Shown: positions 39,625-49,471 of the stretch, in pieces
Layout of the letters: each line of letters starts with the position of its first letter
Numbering within the stretch: position 1 is the stretch's first letter
Source: Psychrobacter piscatorii
GTDB taxonomy: Bacteria > Pseudomonadota > Gammaproteobacteria > Pseudomonadales > Moraxellaceae
Direction: 5' to 3'
Length of the DNA stretch: 64,000 nucleotides
Assembly: GCF_904846415.1 (NCBI RefSeq)
Contig: NZ_CAJHAR010000011.1
Location: 37,574-101,573, forward strand
Program-made: the position numbers and the translations under genes
The notes under the pieces: generated by a model
What the model was told of the DNA's origin: nothing
What the model saw: only the letters and a program-made list of their open reading frames with translations
Databases searched by the model: none

Positions 39625-40176
39625 TTAGCTTGCATCGTCACGCTTTGCCCGCCATTCCTTTTTTAAGATGGCATATTGCAAGGTGTCTTCATACTTTGGC
39701 GTGCCGTCTGCATTTTTGATAAACGAGATAAACTCCACAAAATGCCCTTCTTTACGCATACCCAACCGCTCGCACAGCTTTTGTGAGGCAACATTGTCTA
39801 CTTCGACATAAGCATAGACCCGTCTGGCATCGGCTTTGTCAAACAAATAATCAATAAACGCCTGTGCGCTCTCGCTGGCGTAGCCTTTGCCATGAAATTG
39901 CTGATTAAAGTTCCAACCGACAGAATAAGTGTCTGGCTCTTCTTTGACATAGAATATCTCGCCAATCACTTTGCCCGTCTCATTCAGACACACGGCGAGA
40001 TAGTCGCCCTCGTCTTTTTGTCGTTTGGCGATTTTTGCTACGGCTGCATCTATCGAGGTGACTTTATCGCCTGCAAAACAGCTGGGTATGGGGCTGGACA
40101 GATACTCGAGCAGGTCGGCAGCATCGTCGGCGGTAAAGGGGCGCAGATTTAGGCGCGGTGTGTGTACAGTTGTCAT
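39625..40176 (-). CDS. GNAT-family N-acetyltransferase (RimJ/RimL-like)
   Basis: A 183-residue single-domain GNAT protein. It begins TPRLNLRPFTADDAADL, has a SVGWNFNQQFHGKGYASE stretch containing the acetyl-CoA-binding Q/RxxGxG/A-type motif, and ends with VASQKLCERLGMRKEG, all typical of the Acetyltransf_3 (RimJ/RimL/SpeG-like) group. The acceptor is unknown. It precedes the small membrane protein gene on the same strand. Confidence 0.88.
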   Translation of the reverse strand: MTTVHTPRLNLRPFTADDAADLLEYLSSPIPSCFAGDKVTSIDAAVAKIAKRQKDEGDYLAVCLNETGKVIGEIFYVKEEPDTYSVGWNFNQQFHGKGYASESAQAFIDYLFDKADARRVYAYVEVDNVASQKLCERLGMRKEGHFVEFISFIKNADGTPKYEDTLQYAILKKEWRAKRDDAS

Positions 40177-40310
40177 TATTATGATCTCGTTATTATGGTC
40201 TTGTTATTTGTCTAGGTCATGCTTTATCAAAGTCAGAAGAGTAAATATCAGGCATCGCTATCTTACCGTGATATTTTTATTGTCCTATTAGTTTTTATCA
40301 AAACACAAAC

Positions 40311-40343
40311 CAAAAAAAAGGACACCTCACGGCGTCCTTTTTT
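40311..40343 (-). terminator. Terminator of sodB
   Basis: GGACACC and GGCGTCC (one G-U pair) form a stem with a 4-base loop, flanked by an A-run and a T-run. A diverged copy lies near 38955-38980. Confidence 0.82.
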
Positions 40344-40366
40344 CAAATCAAATACTTGGTTGAATA

Positions 40367-40996
40367 TTACGCTTCAACGCCAGCATCTTGACCTTTATAT
40401 TTTGCGTTTGCGTAGTCCCAGTTCACTAGCTTGTCTAGGAACGTGTCAACATAGTCAGGACGACGGTTACGGTAATCAACATAGTACGCATGTTCCCATA
40501 CATCACAAGTCAATACAGCGATTTGGTCATGTGCAAGTGGGGTATCAGCGTTAGCAGTTTTGGCGATAGATAGTTTGCCACCGACTTTGTCAGTAACTAG
40601 CCATGCCCAACCTGAACCAAACTGAGTCAATGCTGCGTTTTTGAACTCTTCACGGAACTTATCATAGCTACCAAAATCTTCTTCGATTTTAGCTTTTAGA
40701 TCGCCAGTAGGTTCGCCGCCACCATTCGTTGGTGTCATGCAGTTCCAATAGAACGTGTGGTTCCATACTTGAGCTGCTTGGTTAAACATACCTTGTTTGC
40801 TTTCATCTTTAGCCGTTGCTTCGATGATTTCTGGCAATGTTTTGTCTTCAAGACCAGAGCCTGGTAGCAATTCATTTAGCTTGTTTACATAAGCAGCATG
40901 ATGCTTGTCATGATGATACTCTAGCGTCTCGGCACTGATATGTGGCTCTAGCGCGTCTTTTGCGTATGGTAGATCTGGCAATGTAATGTTTGACAT
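40367..40996 (-). CDS. sodB: Superoxide dismutase, iron type
   Basis: SodB converts superoxide to peroxide and oxygen. The metal ligands are visible: His in EYHHDKHHAAYV, His in QVWNHTFYW, and Asp/His in DVWEHAYYVDY. The Gln in AAQVWNHTFYW is the usual mark of Fe-SOD rather than Mn-SOD. The ATG at 40996 (MSNITLPDL) has AAGGAT upstream; the frame is open to 41026. It gives 209 residues. Its 3' end is partly duplicated 1.36 kb away. Confidence 0.96.
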   Translation of the reverse strand: MSNITLPDLPYAKDALEPHISAETLEYHHDKHHAAYVNKLNELLPGSGLEDKTLPEIIEATAKDESKQGMFNQAAQVWNHTFYWNCMTPTNGGGEPTGDLKAKIEEDFGSYDKFREEFKNAALTQFGSGWAWLVTDKVGGKLSIAKTANADTPLAHDQIAVLTCDVWEHAYYVDYRNRRPDYVDTFLDKLVNWDYANAKYKGQDAGVEA

Positions 40997-41376
40997 AGTT
41001 ATTTTATCCTTGCTGTTTTTGGCCATTAAATAATAGTAGCTGAATTTTGCATTGTTCTGACGCTACAAAATCATGACCTAAATTGGCTGAGTTTATTGTT
41101 TGGACTGACATTTAGTGCTTAATACCTATTACTGCTTGATACAATATCACGTATTATTATGAATCCAAACTGACTTAATTGTTATTTTTGGCAAAAAGCC
41201 AAGCGTTTGGCTTACTGCGCTTTTATTAACTAATTGTTCATAAGCCATAAGATATAATTCACTGTAGCTTGTTGCGCATTATAGCAAAATTGACCAGTGA
41301 TATCAGTTACCAAATGTTATAACCCGTACAAACCACATAATAAGAAATCCTCACATCTATATAACGGAATGCCCGT
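40997..41376. other. Intergenic region between sodB and rdgB
   Basis: About 380 bases separate these divergent genes. It holds AT-rich promoter-type DNA and one small hairpin, AAGCCAA/TTGGCTT at 41196-41213. No gene is supported. Confidence 0.4.
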
Positions 41377-42030
41377 ATGAGCAACACTGACGCCTCACAA
41401 CTCTCTACCCAATCAACTGCCGATAACCAATGGGTACTCGCCAGCAATAATAAGGGCAAGCTAGCTGAGTTCAAAAAACTGTTTCGCGACGCGAATTTGA
41501 ATGTGACGATCATTCCGCAAGGTCAGCTCGATATCGAGGACGCTGTTGAAGATGGTTTAAGCTTTGTCGAAAATGCCATTATCAAAGCACGTCATGCCAG
41601 CCGTCTGAGCGGCTTGCCTGCGATTGCTGATGATTCTGGTTTGTGCGTTCCTGTACTGGGCAATGCGCCCGGTATATACTCTGCCCGCTATGCAGGCGAA
41701 CACGGCAATGATGGCAAAAATAACGCCAAGCTCATCGCGGATTTGCAGCCCATTCGCGACCAGCAAACTAAAACGCCTATCGCAGGCATGTTTGTCTGCG
41801 TCCTCGCCATGGTGCGTCATGCCGATGACCCATTACCCATTATCGCTCAAGGTCTATGGCAGGGTGAGATTTTAGAAGCACTGCATGGTGACGGCGGGTT
41901 TGGGTATGATCCATTGTTCTGGTTACCTGAATTGCAAGCCAGTGCAGCCAGCCTCAGCGCTGCTGATAAAAATCGCATCAGTCATCGTGGTCAGGCAATC
42001 CAGCAGTTATTGGCGCAGCTGTCATTATAG
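41377..42030 (+). CDS. rdgB: dITP/XTP pyrophosphatase (RdgB/HAM1)
   Basis: RdgB hydrolyses dITP, ITP and XTP to monophosphates, keeping deaminated purines out of DNA. The 217-residue protein has ASNNKGKLAEFKKL near the N-terminus, ADDSGLCVPVLGNAPG with the catalytic Asp, and GGFGYDPLFW. A short extra N-terminal stretch (~20 residues) precedes the core; the true start may be slightly downstream. Confidence 0.95.
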   Translation: MSNTDASQLSTQSTADNQWVLASNNKGKLAEFKKLFRDANLNVTIIPQGQLDIEDAVEDGLSFVENAIIKARHASRLSGLPAIADDSGLCVPVLGNAPGIYSARYAGEHGNDGKNNAKLIADLQPIRDQQTKTPIAGMFVCVLAMVRHADDPLPIIAQGLWQGEILEALHGDGGFGYDPLFWLPELQASAASLSAADKNRISHRGQAIQQLLAQLSL

Positions 42031-42336
42031 TTTTTTTCTATTGGCTCTAATCAGTTCAAAGTAAAATCAATACGTTTCTGATCACGTGCTACTGATATAA
42101 ATTTTCCTTACTTGCTGCTAAACAGAGGCTACGAAAAATTCATCTCAGTAGTACTTCGTTAGTCTTAGAGTAAACTGACTGTACCTTGCCTGTGAACTCT
42201 ACAAGCGATCCATATAAAAATAAAACTACTTTAGAATCTGTTTCTGTTTTGAACCAATGATTTTGAACTGACCATAGCAAACAGATAATTTTTACTTTAA
42301 TAAACAGATAGATTATACTGTTCTACTTTTAAAATT

Positions 42337-42366
42337 TTGTTGAAAGCCGTTATTTGGCTGTATAAT
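42337..42366 (+). promoter_or_regulatory. Likely sigma-70 promoter of tig
   Basis: TTGTTG (42337-42342) and TATAAT (42361-42366) are 18 bases apart; TTGAAA overlaps the -35. Transcription would start near 42373, giving a leader of about 260 bases. Confidence 0.55.
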
Positions 42367-42425
42367 TCACCAAAAAGCGTTATTATGCGGTGCATTAACG
42401 GTTTATGATTGATATTTGGTAGTGT

Positions 42426-42496
42426 CTGCAACTTGGACAGCGTTATCTTATGAGTATCAGCGGCGATGGCTACTGGTGCTGATTTTGAAGTTGCAG
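42426..42496 (+). promoter_or_regulatory. Nested stem-loop in the tig leader
   Basis: CTGCAACTT (42426-42434) pairs with AAGTTGCAG (42488-42496), and inside it ATCAGC (42456-42461) pairs with GCTGAT (42478-42483). The direct repeat CAGCGTTATC occurs at 42438-42447 and 42494-42503. This fits a folded mRNA leader or a small RNA; I recognise no known riboswitch. Confidence 0.4.
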
Positions 42497-42631
42497 CGTT
42501 ATCACTATCCCCTATTTATTCCAACGGCAACCGTCGTACACGCCCGTAATTTGAGGCACGGTTTGTCTATTACCATTTAACCCTAAGTACTATTTTATTA
42601 ATCAAACGTACTACTTAATCCTAAAGGTGTA

Positions 42632-43981
42632 ATGAACATGGCTACAGATTTACAAGTCACAACCAACAAGCTATCTAATAAAGAGACGCAGTTAACGGTT
42701 AAAGTTCCTGTTGAAAAAATTCAAAACAAAGTCGAAGGCCGTATTCGCCAAGTTGCGAAAACTGCCAAGATTGACGGTTTCCGTAAAGGCAACGTCCCAA
42801 TGTCACACATCCGTTCTCAGTACGGTGCTGGCATTCAACAAGAAGTAATCAACGATGTGATCCGTGACACTGTGTTCGAAGCGATCAAATCTGAAGACAT
42901 CCGCGCCGTTGGCATGCCTAACATCGATGACGTAAAACTTGAAGATGATTTCTTGGTTTATCAAGCGACTGTTGAAATCTTCCCAGAAGTAGATGTACAA
43001 GGTATTGATGAAATCGAAGTTGAGCGTCACACTGCCCAAGTGAGCGAAGAAGACGTTGACACCATGATCGAAAACCTTCAAAAGCAACGTGAAGAATTCG
43101 TTGAGAAAAAAGGCATGGCGGCGAAAGACAACCAAGTGACTTTTGACTTTGAAGGCTCTATCGACGGCGAAAAATTCGAAGGCGGCTCTGCTGAAGACTT
43201 TAAACTAGTTATCGGTAGCAACCAGATGATCCCAGGTTTTGAAGCGGGTATCAAAGGCATGAAAGCTGGCGAAGAAAAAGTCATCGACGTCACTTTCCCA
43301 GAAGATTACCAAGCTGAGAACCTAGCTGGTAAAGAAGCTCAGTTCAAAATCAACGTAAAATTGGTTGAAAAATCTAAGCTACCTGAAATCAACGAAGAGT
43401 TCCTTGAGCTATTCGGCGTAAAAGAAGGTGGCGTTGAGAAGTTGAAAGAAGACGTACGCAAAAACATGGAACGCGAAATCAAAAACGCTGCACGTAGCCA
43501 AGTGAAGCAAGCGACTTTTGACGCATTGCTAGAAAAGAACGAGTTTGACGTACCAAATGCGATGCTAGAGCAAGAAATCGAGCGTCAACGCAACATGATG
43601 ATGCAACGTTTTTCTCAGCAGTTCGGCGCGAATGCTGATAGCTTCGATAAAGACATGCTGCCAAATGAGCTATTTGAAGAGCAAGCGCTACGTGCTGCCC
43701 GTCTTGGCATCATCGTTGCCCGTGTTATCGATACTAAAGGCTTAGAAGTAGATCAAGAGCGTGTTGAAACCTTCATCAAAGAAGCCGCTGAAAACTACGA
43801 AGATCCAGCAGAAGTGATCGAGTACTACACCAATGATAAGCAGCAGCGCGCTAACATTGAGTCTGTCGTACTAGAAGACCAAGTAGTAGATTACTTGATC
43901 AGCCAAGGTAAAGTCACTGATAAAGAAGTGAGCTACCAAGACTTGCTAGCGGCTCAGCAACAACAGCAGCAAGGCATGTAA
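42632..43981 (+). CDS. tig: Trigger factor, ribosome-associated chaperone
   Basis: Tig binds the ribosome exit tunnel and shelters nascent chains. The 449-residue protein has the N-terminal ribosome-binding domain with [13 protein letters not shown], a central FKBP-type prolyl isomerase domain (~residues 160-245, [14 protein letters not shown]...), and a long helical C-terminal domain ending in a Gln-rich tail. ATG 42632 is favoured by AAAGGTG; ATG 42638 is also possible. The expected partner clpP lies 7.7 kb away. Confidence 0.97.
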   Translation: MNMATDLQVTTNKLSNKETQLTVKVPVEKIQNKVEGRIRQVAKTAKIDGFRKGNVPMSHIRSQYGAGIQQEVINDVIRDTVFEAIKSEDIRAVGMPNIDDVKLEDDFLVYQATVEIFPEVDVQGIDEIEVERHTAQVSEEDVDTMIENLQKQREEFVEKKGMAAKDNQVTFDFEGSIDGEKFEGGSAEDFKLVIGSNQMIPGFEAGIKGMKAGEEKVIDVTFPEDYQAENLAGKEAQFKINVKLVEKSKLPEINEEFLELFGVKEGGVEKLKEDVRKNMEREIKNAARSQVKQATFDALLEKNEFDVPNAMLEQEIERQRNMMMQRFSQQFGANADSFDKDMLPNELFEEQALRAARLGIIVARVIDTKGLEVDQERVETFIKEAAENYEDPAEVIEYYTNDKQQRANIESVVLEDQVVDYLISQGKVTDKEVSYQDLLAAQQQQQQGM

Positions 43982-44045
43982 TTTAGACTGAGCGCTGTGT
44001 GGTGTTAAATCATAACACTTAGATAGCGCTCTTGTTCTAAACGCC

Positions 44046-44086
44046 AAAAAATACGGCCCCGATCGATGATCGGGGCCGTATTTTTT
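44046..44086. terminator. Bidirectional terminator, tig / hupE
   Basis: A near-perfect 19-base stem (AAAAAATACGGCCCCGATC with its complement) around a 3-base loop, the strongest in the window. Confidence 0.95.
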
Positions 44087-44135
44087 ATGGAAGCTTGAGA
44101 ACCGCTTTATTTAGTAAATCATCATAAAGTTTACT

Positions 44136-44873
44136 TTATACAAAAGCAGGAACAAACACTGCACCCAGTCCGAGCACGACTAGCCCGCGCTGTAACCATA
44201 AGTTATCACCGAGGCGTTGCTGCAGCTGCTGGCTGACCAGCGTACCAACTGCATATAGCGCCAGCATCGTCACTAGCATTCCTGCATAAAATCCTAGCTG
44301 ACCACTCACGCCAGCGTTTGCTGGTACTTCCAGCGCATGTGCCAACCCGTGAAAGACCGCCAAACCACCAAAACCAAACAATGATAGCTGCTGAATGCTT
44401 GGCGTGTGCGCTACCTGAGTCTGCGCAGAGAATACCTCTTGTCGACTTTTATGACTCATCAAAATCAGAGCCAATACAACCACCGATAATGATATGGCAA
44501 CTTCAATTAATCCAGATGATGCAGCAAACCCAACACCGCCAATCAGCACCCCAATAGTGCCCAATACTGCACCTAACGATAACCCTGCCGTCAATGACAT
44601 CATACCTAAGCGCTGCTTTTGTAGACCATAAAACAACATGCCCATACCGACTGCCAAAAATAAATGGTCAAGGCCGGTCACTGGATGCATCAGTCCTGCT
44701 TGCAATGTGCCCAAAAATGACGGCGCTTGCATAGTAGCCGAGTGAATATGTCCTGAGTGTGCTTGTGCCAATGATGGTAGCATTAGCGATGTCATCAGCA
44801 CAGCCGAACCAGACACGATATGACGAGCTGAGAGCGCTGGTGAAAAGTGAGAGTTTTTTAAAGTCTTTATCAT
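44136..44873 (-). CDS. HupE/UreJ-family membrane protein (nickel-uptake accessory)
   Basis: The 245-residue protein has a signal-like N-terminus (VLMTSLMLPSLAQA followed by HSGHIHSA), then about six membrane helices. The HPVTGLDHLFLAVG motif marks the HupE/UreJ family, whose members are secondary Ni transporters or accessory proteins. It is the last gene of the urease cluster, 49 bases after ureG, which fits nickel supply for urease. Confidence 0.9.
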   Translation of the reverse strand: MIKTLKNSHFSPALSARHIVSGSAVLMTSLMLPSLAQAHSGHIHSATMQAPSFLGTLQAGLMHPVTGLDHLFLAVGMGMLFYGLQKQRLGMMSLTAGLSLGAVLGTIGVLIGGVGFAASSGLIEVAISLSVVVLALILMSHKSRQEVFSAQTQVAHTPSIQQLSLFGFGGLAVFHGLAHALEVPANAGVSGQLGFYAGMLVTMLALYAVGTLVSQQLQQRLGDNLWLQRGLVVLGLGAVFVPAFV

Positions 44874-44922
44874 GCGATTTTTCCTTACTATTACTATTCT
44901 AATTGTCGATGTGGGCGACTAG

Positions 44923-45609
44923 CTAAGCCAGCATGCCATGTTCTTTAATAAAGGCGATAATCTCATCCAGACCGTCACCTGTTTTCATGTTGCTAAATAC
45001 AAAAGGCTTGTCGCCACGCATTTTTTTGGCATCGCGCTCCATCACCTCAAGTGACGCACCAACCATTGGTGCAAGGTCGGTCTTATTGATAATCAACAAA
45101 TCAGATTTGGTAATACCAGGACCACCCTTACGAGGTATCTTATCGCCTGCAGAGACATCAATGACGTACAAGGTCAAATCAGACAGCTCTGGGCTAAACG
45201 TCGCAGCTAGATTGTCGCCACCTGACTCAATGATAATCAACTCTAAACCTTCAAAAGTCGATTGTAGCTCAGCAATCGCAGTCAGATTAATAGAAGCATC
45301 TTCGCGGATAGCTGTATGCGGACAGCCGCCCGTCTCCACGCCGCGGATACGCTCAGCAGGCATGGCATCATTGCGGGTCAAAAACTCTGAGTCTTCTTTG
45401 GTATAGATATCATTGGTCACAACGGCCATATTGACCGTATCGCGCAAGTTTTGGCAAAGACGCAAGGTCAAAGCTGTCTTGCCGCTGCCGACTGGCCCAC
45501 CAATACCAAGGCGTAAGCACGATAAGGCAGTCTGATGTGAGTTGTCACTATCGATATGTAAGTCAGGGACGGCTTGATTATTTTTTGGTTTTATTGGGGT
45601 TAGAGACAT
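44923..45609 (-). CDS. ureG: Urease accessory GTPase UreG
   Basis: UreG is the SIMIBI GTPase that drives nickel insertion into urease. The P-loop [17 protein letters not shown], the metal-binding CPH motif ([13 protein letters not shown]) and the NKTDLAP base motif are all visible. The 228-residue length is normal with a slightly longer N-terminus. AAGGAGCTTACG precedes the ATG. Confidence 0.97.
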   Translation of the reverse strand: MSLTPIKPKNNQAVPDLHIDSDNSHQTALSCLRLGIGGPVGSGKTALTLRLCQNLRDTVNMAVVTNDIYTKEDSEFLTRNDAMPAERIRGVETGGCPHTAIREDASINLTAIAELQSTFEGLELIIIESGGDNLAATFSPELSDLTLYVIDVSAGDKIPRKGGPGITKSDLLIINKTDLAPMVGASLEVMERDAKKMRGDKPFVFSNMKTGDGLDEIIAFIKEHGMLA

Positions 45610-45666
45610 CGTAAGCTCCTTAGAGGATTCATATAGGGATAATGATAAATAGAGATAAAGGTAAAA

Positions 45667-46461
45667 CTATGAGCGGAACAACCGACTGTATTGCTCCTCG
45701 TGCATACTCGAAAGAATAGCCAAATTGGGTAAACTGTTAGAGATATTAAGCGATTCATAGAGGTCTTGGCATAATTGCTGACAGCCCTGCTCTTCACTCA
45801 CATTTAAAGCGTCAATAGCGTTTGATGACATGATTAAATCATCAAAGGCTTGCTGTACGTCATCGCTCAGCCCATCAACCTGAGCACCCAGATCGCTTTG
45901 CAATTGCCATAAGATACGCTGACCTGCCATTTGTCCTAGCGGTACAGTCTTCACAGCGGCGAGCACCATATTCTCTAATTGAGCAAATCCATAGGTAGTC
46001 ATCGACTGCGCTAATGGCAGCTGCCAATGCTGGGCAATGTGAGCGAATAGCGGTAAGTAACCATCTTCAGGTATCTCAGAAGGTATGCCAAGACTCAATA
46101 CTTCGTTGAGCCAAGATACCATCGCCTGTGCCAGCTGCTGCGACTCGAGTACAAACTCTTTACTCTCGAGGCTAGCATGATAGTCGTGTGCTAGATTTGC
46201 CGCCAGCGCCTCATGACCTTGGCTAAGTGCACACATGATGAGTCCCAATATAGGTAACTCGTAGCCAATGACTGCAAGCGCTAGATAATCCTGCATAAAT
46301 GTGAGCGTACTGGCTTCGTCAAAAATAACGCCTGACTCAATCGCTGACTCTACCCCTTGCGAATAGGTATAGCTACCAATCGGTAAATTGCTCGATGCCA
46401 GCATCAACAGCTGCCCAAGTTGAGTAGACTGTTGAGACTGAGTCATGCTATCAACCATCAT
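45667..46461 (-). CDS. ureF: Urease accessory protein UreF
   Basis: UreF forms the UreDFG complex that loads nickel. The 264-residue, mainly helical protein has the conserved start LLMLASSNLPIGSYTYSQGVE and the LAQAMVSWLNEV region. Its ATG overlaps the end of ureE by 11 bases with AGGT upstream, so translation is likely coupled. The ATG at 46446 is an alternative start. Confidence 0.94.
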   Translation of the reverse strand: MMVDSMTQSQQSTQLGQLLMLASSNLPIGSYTYSQGVESAIESGVIFDEASTLTFMQDYLALAVIGYELPILGLIMCALSQGHEALAANLAHDYHASLESKEFVLESQQLAQAMVSWLNEVLSLGIPSEIPEDGYLPLFAHIAQHWQLPLAQSMTTYGFAQLENMVLAAVKTVPLGQMAGQRILWQLQSDLGAQVDGLSDDVQQAFDDLIMSSNAIDALNVSEEQGCQQLCQDLYESLNISNSLPNLAILSSMHEEQYSRLFRS

Positions 46462-47059
46462 TTGAATGACCTATGGACGCATCATCATGGCTGTGGCTGT
46501 CATCATGGCTATGACTTTTCTTATGACCATAAGAATCACTATGCGAATGTGCATGGGAGTGAGAGTGAGCGTGGTTATGCGCATGCCCTTGTCCTGACTG
46601 ATAAGCACCTGTTTCAGGCTCAAATGGCACTGAGGTAGACCCGATATGTAATCCTAAGTTTTCTAGCATCTGGGCGAGCACATGATCATTTTCGAAATAC
46701 AGTGCATACCCTGCGGCGCTGTGCTCAAACATCAATGGCACATGTCGATTGCCCAAATGATACGCGCCTTTCATCAATAAAAAGTCATTGTCAGCAGTCA
46801 CTTTGGTCACCGCTTGTGGCTTGGCAATGACTTGCATCAGCTCCCCTACTGCATTGATCAGCACATCATCTCCTTTTAAGACGCCAGTTCGTGGCAAATC
46901 GATACCGACCGCCTCCCCTGAGACAGTAATAGCTCTAAAGCGCGAATGCTGACGAGTATCAAAGTCTAATAGCAGATAATCGTCGGCTTGATACTGTTCT
47001 GCTAATTGTGCTTTTTGGGTATCGCTAAGCGTACTTAAACGGGTATTAAATATTTTCAT
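46451..47059 (-). CDS. ureE: Urease accessory protein UreE, His-rich tail
   Basis: UreE is the nickel metallochaperone of urease. The 202-residue protein has the N-terminal UreE domain, the middle domain with the GNRHVPLMFEHSAAGY-type conserved metal-site region (HLGNRHVPLM), and a C-terminal tail (~residues 155-200) with more than fifteen His interspersed with Ser and Asp, a nickel store. Between ureBC and ureE there are 177 bases. Confidence 0.95.
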   Translation of the reverse strand: MKIFNTRLSTLSDTQKAQLAEQYQADDYLLLDFDTRQHSRFRAITVSGEAVGIDLPRTGVLKGDDVLINAVGELMQVIAKPQAVTKVTADNDFLLMKGAYHLGNRHVPLMFEHSAAGYALYFENDHVLAQMLENLGLHIGSTSVPFEPETGAYQSGQGHAHNHAHSHSHAHSHSDSYGHKKSHSHDDSHSHDDASIGHSNDG

Positions 47060-47236
47060 AAATATGATGCTCTACTTATAGTGGCTCAAACGATTGGTCA
47101 ATCGTGTTGATGGTAAAAGTGTTAAGAATAAAATTCAGATCTTATATAAGTAACTAGCTGTTTAACGAGATTTGGCAAAATTCAGCCATTTTTGCGTCAT
47201 TTCATTGTGGTTCAGATTAAGGATGCGTTTCAATCC

Positions 47237-49426
47237 TTAGAATAAAAAATAACGCTGTGCCATCGGCAGTACATCAGCTGGCTCGCAGGTAAGTGTCTTA
47301 CCATCGGCACGTACTTCATAGGTCTCAGGATTGATATCCATATCTGGACAGTAGCTATTAAAGCGCATATCACTTTTACGAATCTTGCGGATGCTATGTA
47401 CTGGCTGAATCACTTTGGTCAATCCGAGCTGCTTATCTACTTGTTTGTCGATAGCGGCTTGCGACATAAAGGTGATACTGGTTTGGGCGACTGACTTTGG
47501 GTACGACGCAAACATAGGGCGATAATGTACAGGCTGAGGGGTAGGAATAGAGGCGTTGATATCGCCCATCGGCACCGCAGCGATAAGTCCGCCTTTGATG
47601 ATGCACTCAGGCTTTACCCCAAAAAATTTAGGCGACCACAGCACCATATCTGCCCATTTCCCTACTTCGATGGAGCCGACCATATCGCTGATACCATGCG
47701 TGATCGCAGGATTGATCGTGTATTTTGCGATATAGCGTTTGATACGGAAGTTATCATTGTCCGCGCTTTGGTCATAGTCTGTCAGTGTAATGCGCTGCTC
47801 TTGGTGTTCTATGTCCGCTGTCGCATCTGGCGCGAGATGACCACGTTGCACTTTCATTTTGTGCGCGGTCTGCCATGTACGAATGACCACTTCACCCACG
47901 CGCCCCATCGCTTGTGAGTCACTACTCATCATCGAAATCGCACCCAAATCGTGTAGAATGTCTTCAGCCGCGATGGTTTCTTGACGAATACGGCTTTCAG
48001 CAAATGCTACGTCTTCTGCGATGGCAGGACTCAGGTGATGACAAACCATGAGCATATCGAGATGCTCATCAATGGTATTGACGGTGTATGGGCGCGTGGG
48101 GTTGGTTGAGGATGGCAGCACATGCGACTCGCCAATCGCCTTTAGAATATCAGGCGCATGACCACCGCCCGCGCCTTCCGTATGAAAGGTATGAATACAG
48201 CGGTTTTTAAATGCCCCTAGCGTACTCTCAAGATAGCCACTTTCATTTAGCGTATCGGTATGAATGGCCACTTGCACATCATAGTCGTCAGCGACGTTCA
48301 GACAATTATCGATGGCTTGCGGCGTGGTACCCCAATCTTCATGTAGCTTGAGTCCGATAGCGCCTGCTTCTATTTGCTCAGCAATGGGCGTGGGTACACT
48401 TACATTACCTTTACCTAAAAGCCCAATATTCATAGGAATGCTATCAGTCGACTTTAGCATTGAGGCAATATGATACGCCCCTGGTGTACAAGTAGTAGCG
48501 AGCGTTCCTTGAGCTGGCCCTGTACCGCCGCCTAGCATCGTGGTCACTCCCGACATCAGCGCTGTCTCACACTGCTGAGGCGCGATAAAGTGAATGTGAC
48601 TATCGACGCCACCTGCTGTGAGGATTTTACCTTCACCGGCAATAATTTCGGTCGCGCCGCCAATAGGAATATCAATAGCAGGCTGGATATCGGGATTGCC
48701 CGCTTTGCCAATGGCACTGATACGACCATTTTTGATACCGATATCCGCTTTATAGATACCTGTATAGTCAACGACTAATGCATTGGTAATCACTGTATCG
48801 GCAACTTCTGCGCCCAGCAATTGTCCTTGACCCATGCCATCACGAATAACTTTACCACCGCCAAATTTGACTTCTTCACCTTTGATTTCAATAGGTTTAC
48901 TGCTACTCTCATCACTTTGCGACGTATTCGCTTGGTCAACAGCAGTATCTTTATGACTGGTTAAATCCGCCTCGACTTGTAGCCAAAGCTCAGTATCGGC
49001 AAGACGGACTTTGTCACCTGTGGTCGGGCCAAAATGCTCAGCATAAATCTGCCGGCTTACTCGCTTCTGCGAAGTAGCGGTTAACTTTTTATCAGTAGTG
49101 CTCTCCGATATTTTGCCTGAATGAACTTCGCCCATGACGCGACCCGCGAAGCCGTATACTTCCTGCTTGCCAGCATAAGCCACCAATTCTACTTCTCGCG
49201 ATTGGCCAGGCTCAAAACGTACAGCGGTCCCAGAGATAATATTGAGACGAAAACCCCGAGTCTGCTCTCTATCAAAACTCAGCGCATCATTGACCTCATA
49301 GAAATGATAATGCGAGCCAATTTGGATCGGTCTATCACCAGTATTGCTGACACTGATGGTCTGTACCTGTCGTCCTTGGTTTAAGATAATATCGCCATCT
49401 TGGATATGGTATTCGCCTGCTTGCAT
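47237..49426 (-). CDS. ureBC: Fused urease beta-alpha subunit (UreB-UreC)
   Basis: One uninterrupted 729-residue frame contains a whole UreB (residues 1-~100, [31 protein letters not shown]), a ~22-residue linker, then a whole UreC from [20 protein letters not shown]. Relative to K. aerogenes UreC all key residues sit at a constant offset of 143: His277 and His279 (nickel), Lys360 (carbamylated), His389, His415, Cys462 and His463 (flap and acid), Asp503. UreC also has an extra polar, Ser/Asp-rich stretch at ~159-184. Urea hydrolysis to ammonia and carbamate in the cytoplasm is expected. AAGGCGG precedes the ATG. Confidence 0.96.
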   Translation of the reverse strand: MQAGEYHIQDGDIILNQGRQVQTISVSNTGDRPIQIGSHYHFYEVNDALSFDREQTRGFRLNIISGTAVRFEPGQSREVELVAYAGKQEVYGFAGRVMGEVHSGKISESTTDKKLTATSQKRVSRQIYAEHFGPTTGDKVRLADTELWLQVEADLTSHKDTAVDQANTSQSDESSSKPIEIKGEEVKFGGGKVIRDGMGQGQLLGAEVADTVITNALVVDYTGIYKADIGIKNGRISAIGKAGNPDIQPAIDIPIGGATEIIAGEGKILTAGGVDSHIHFIAPQQCETALMSGVTTMLGGGTGPAQGTLATTCTPGAYHIASMLKSTDSIPMNIGLLGKGNVSVPTPIAEQIEAGAIGLKLHEDWGTTPQAIDNCLNVADDYDVQVAIHTDTLNESGYLESTLGAFKNRCIHTFHTEGAGGGHAPDILKAIGESHVLPSSTNPTRPYTVNTIDEHLDMLMVCHHLSPAIAEDVAFAESRIRQETIAAEDILHDLGAISMMSSDSQAMGRVGEVVIRTWQTAHKMKVQRGHLAPDATADIEHQEQRITLTDYDQSADNDNFRIKRYIAKYTINPAITHGISDMVGSIEVGKWADMVLWSPKFFGVKPECIIKGGLIAAVPMGDINASIPTPQPVHYRPMFASYPKSVAQTSITFMSQAAIDKQVDKQLGLTKVIQPVHSIRKIRKSDMRFNSYCPDMDINPETYEVRADGKTLTCEPADVLPMAQRYFLF

Positions 49427-49471
49427 GGGAGCCGCCTTATTTTGGAGTAATCATTTCGGTGATAGACAGAA

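Larger units (their letters stand above)
42031..42631. other. Intergenic region and leader of tig
   Basis: About 600 bases. The right part carries a strong-looking promoter and a structured leader, annotated separately; the left ~300 bases show nothing beyond AT-rich DNA. No gene is supported. Confidence 0.5.

Noticed and set aside
36966..41026. Toxin-antitoxin or phage-defence system near the IS
   Set aside because: The genes here are a membrane protein fragment, a transposase, a four-helix membrane protein, a GNAT and sodB; no toxin, nuclease or defence motif was found. The GNAT resembles RimJ/RimL rather than a TacT-type toxin with an antitoxin partner.
49090..49140. Independent start for a separate UreC inside ureBC
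   Set aside because: An ATG (MGEVHSGK) exists but no convincing ribosome site precedes it, and it lies before the end of the UreB fold.
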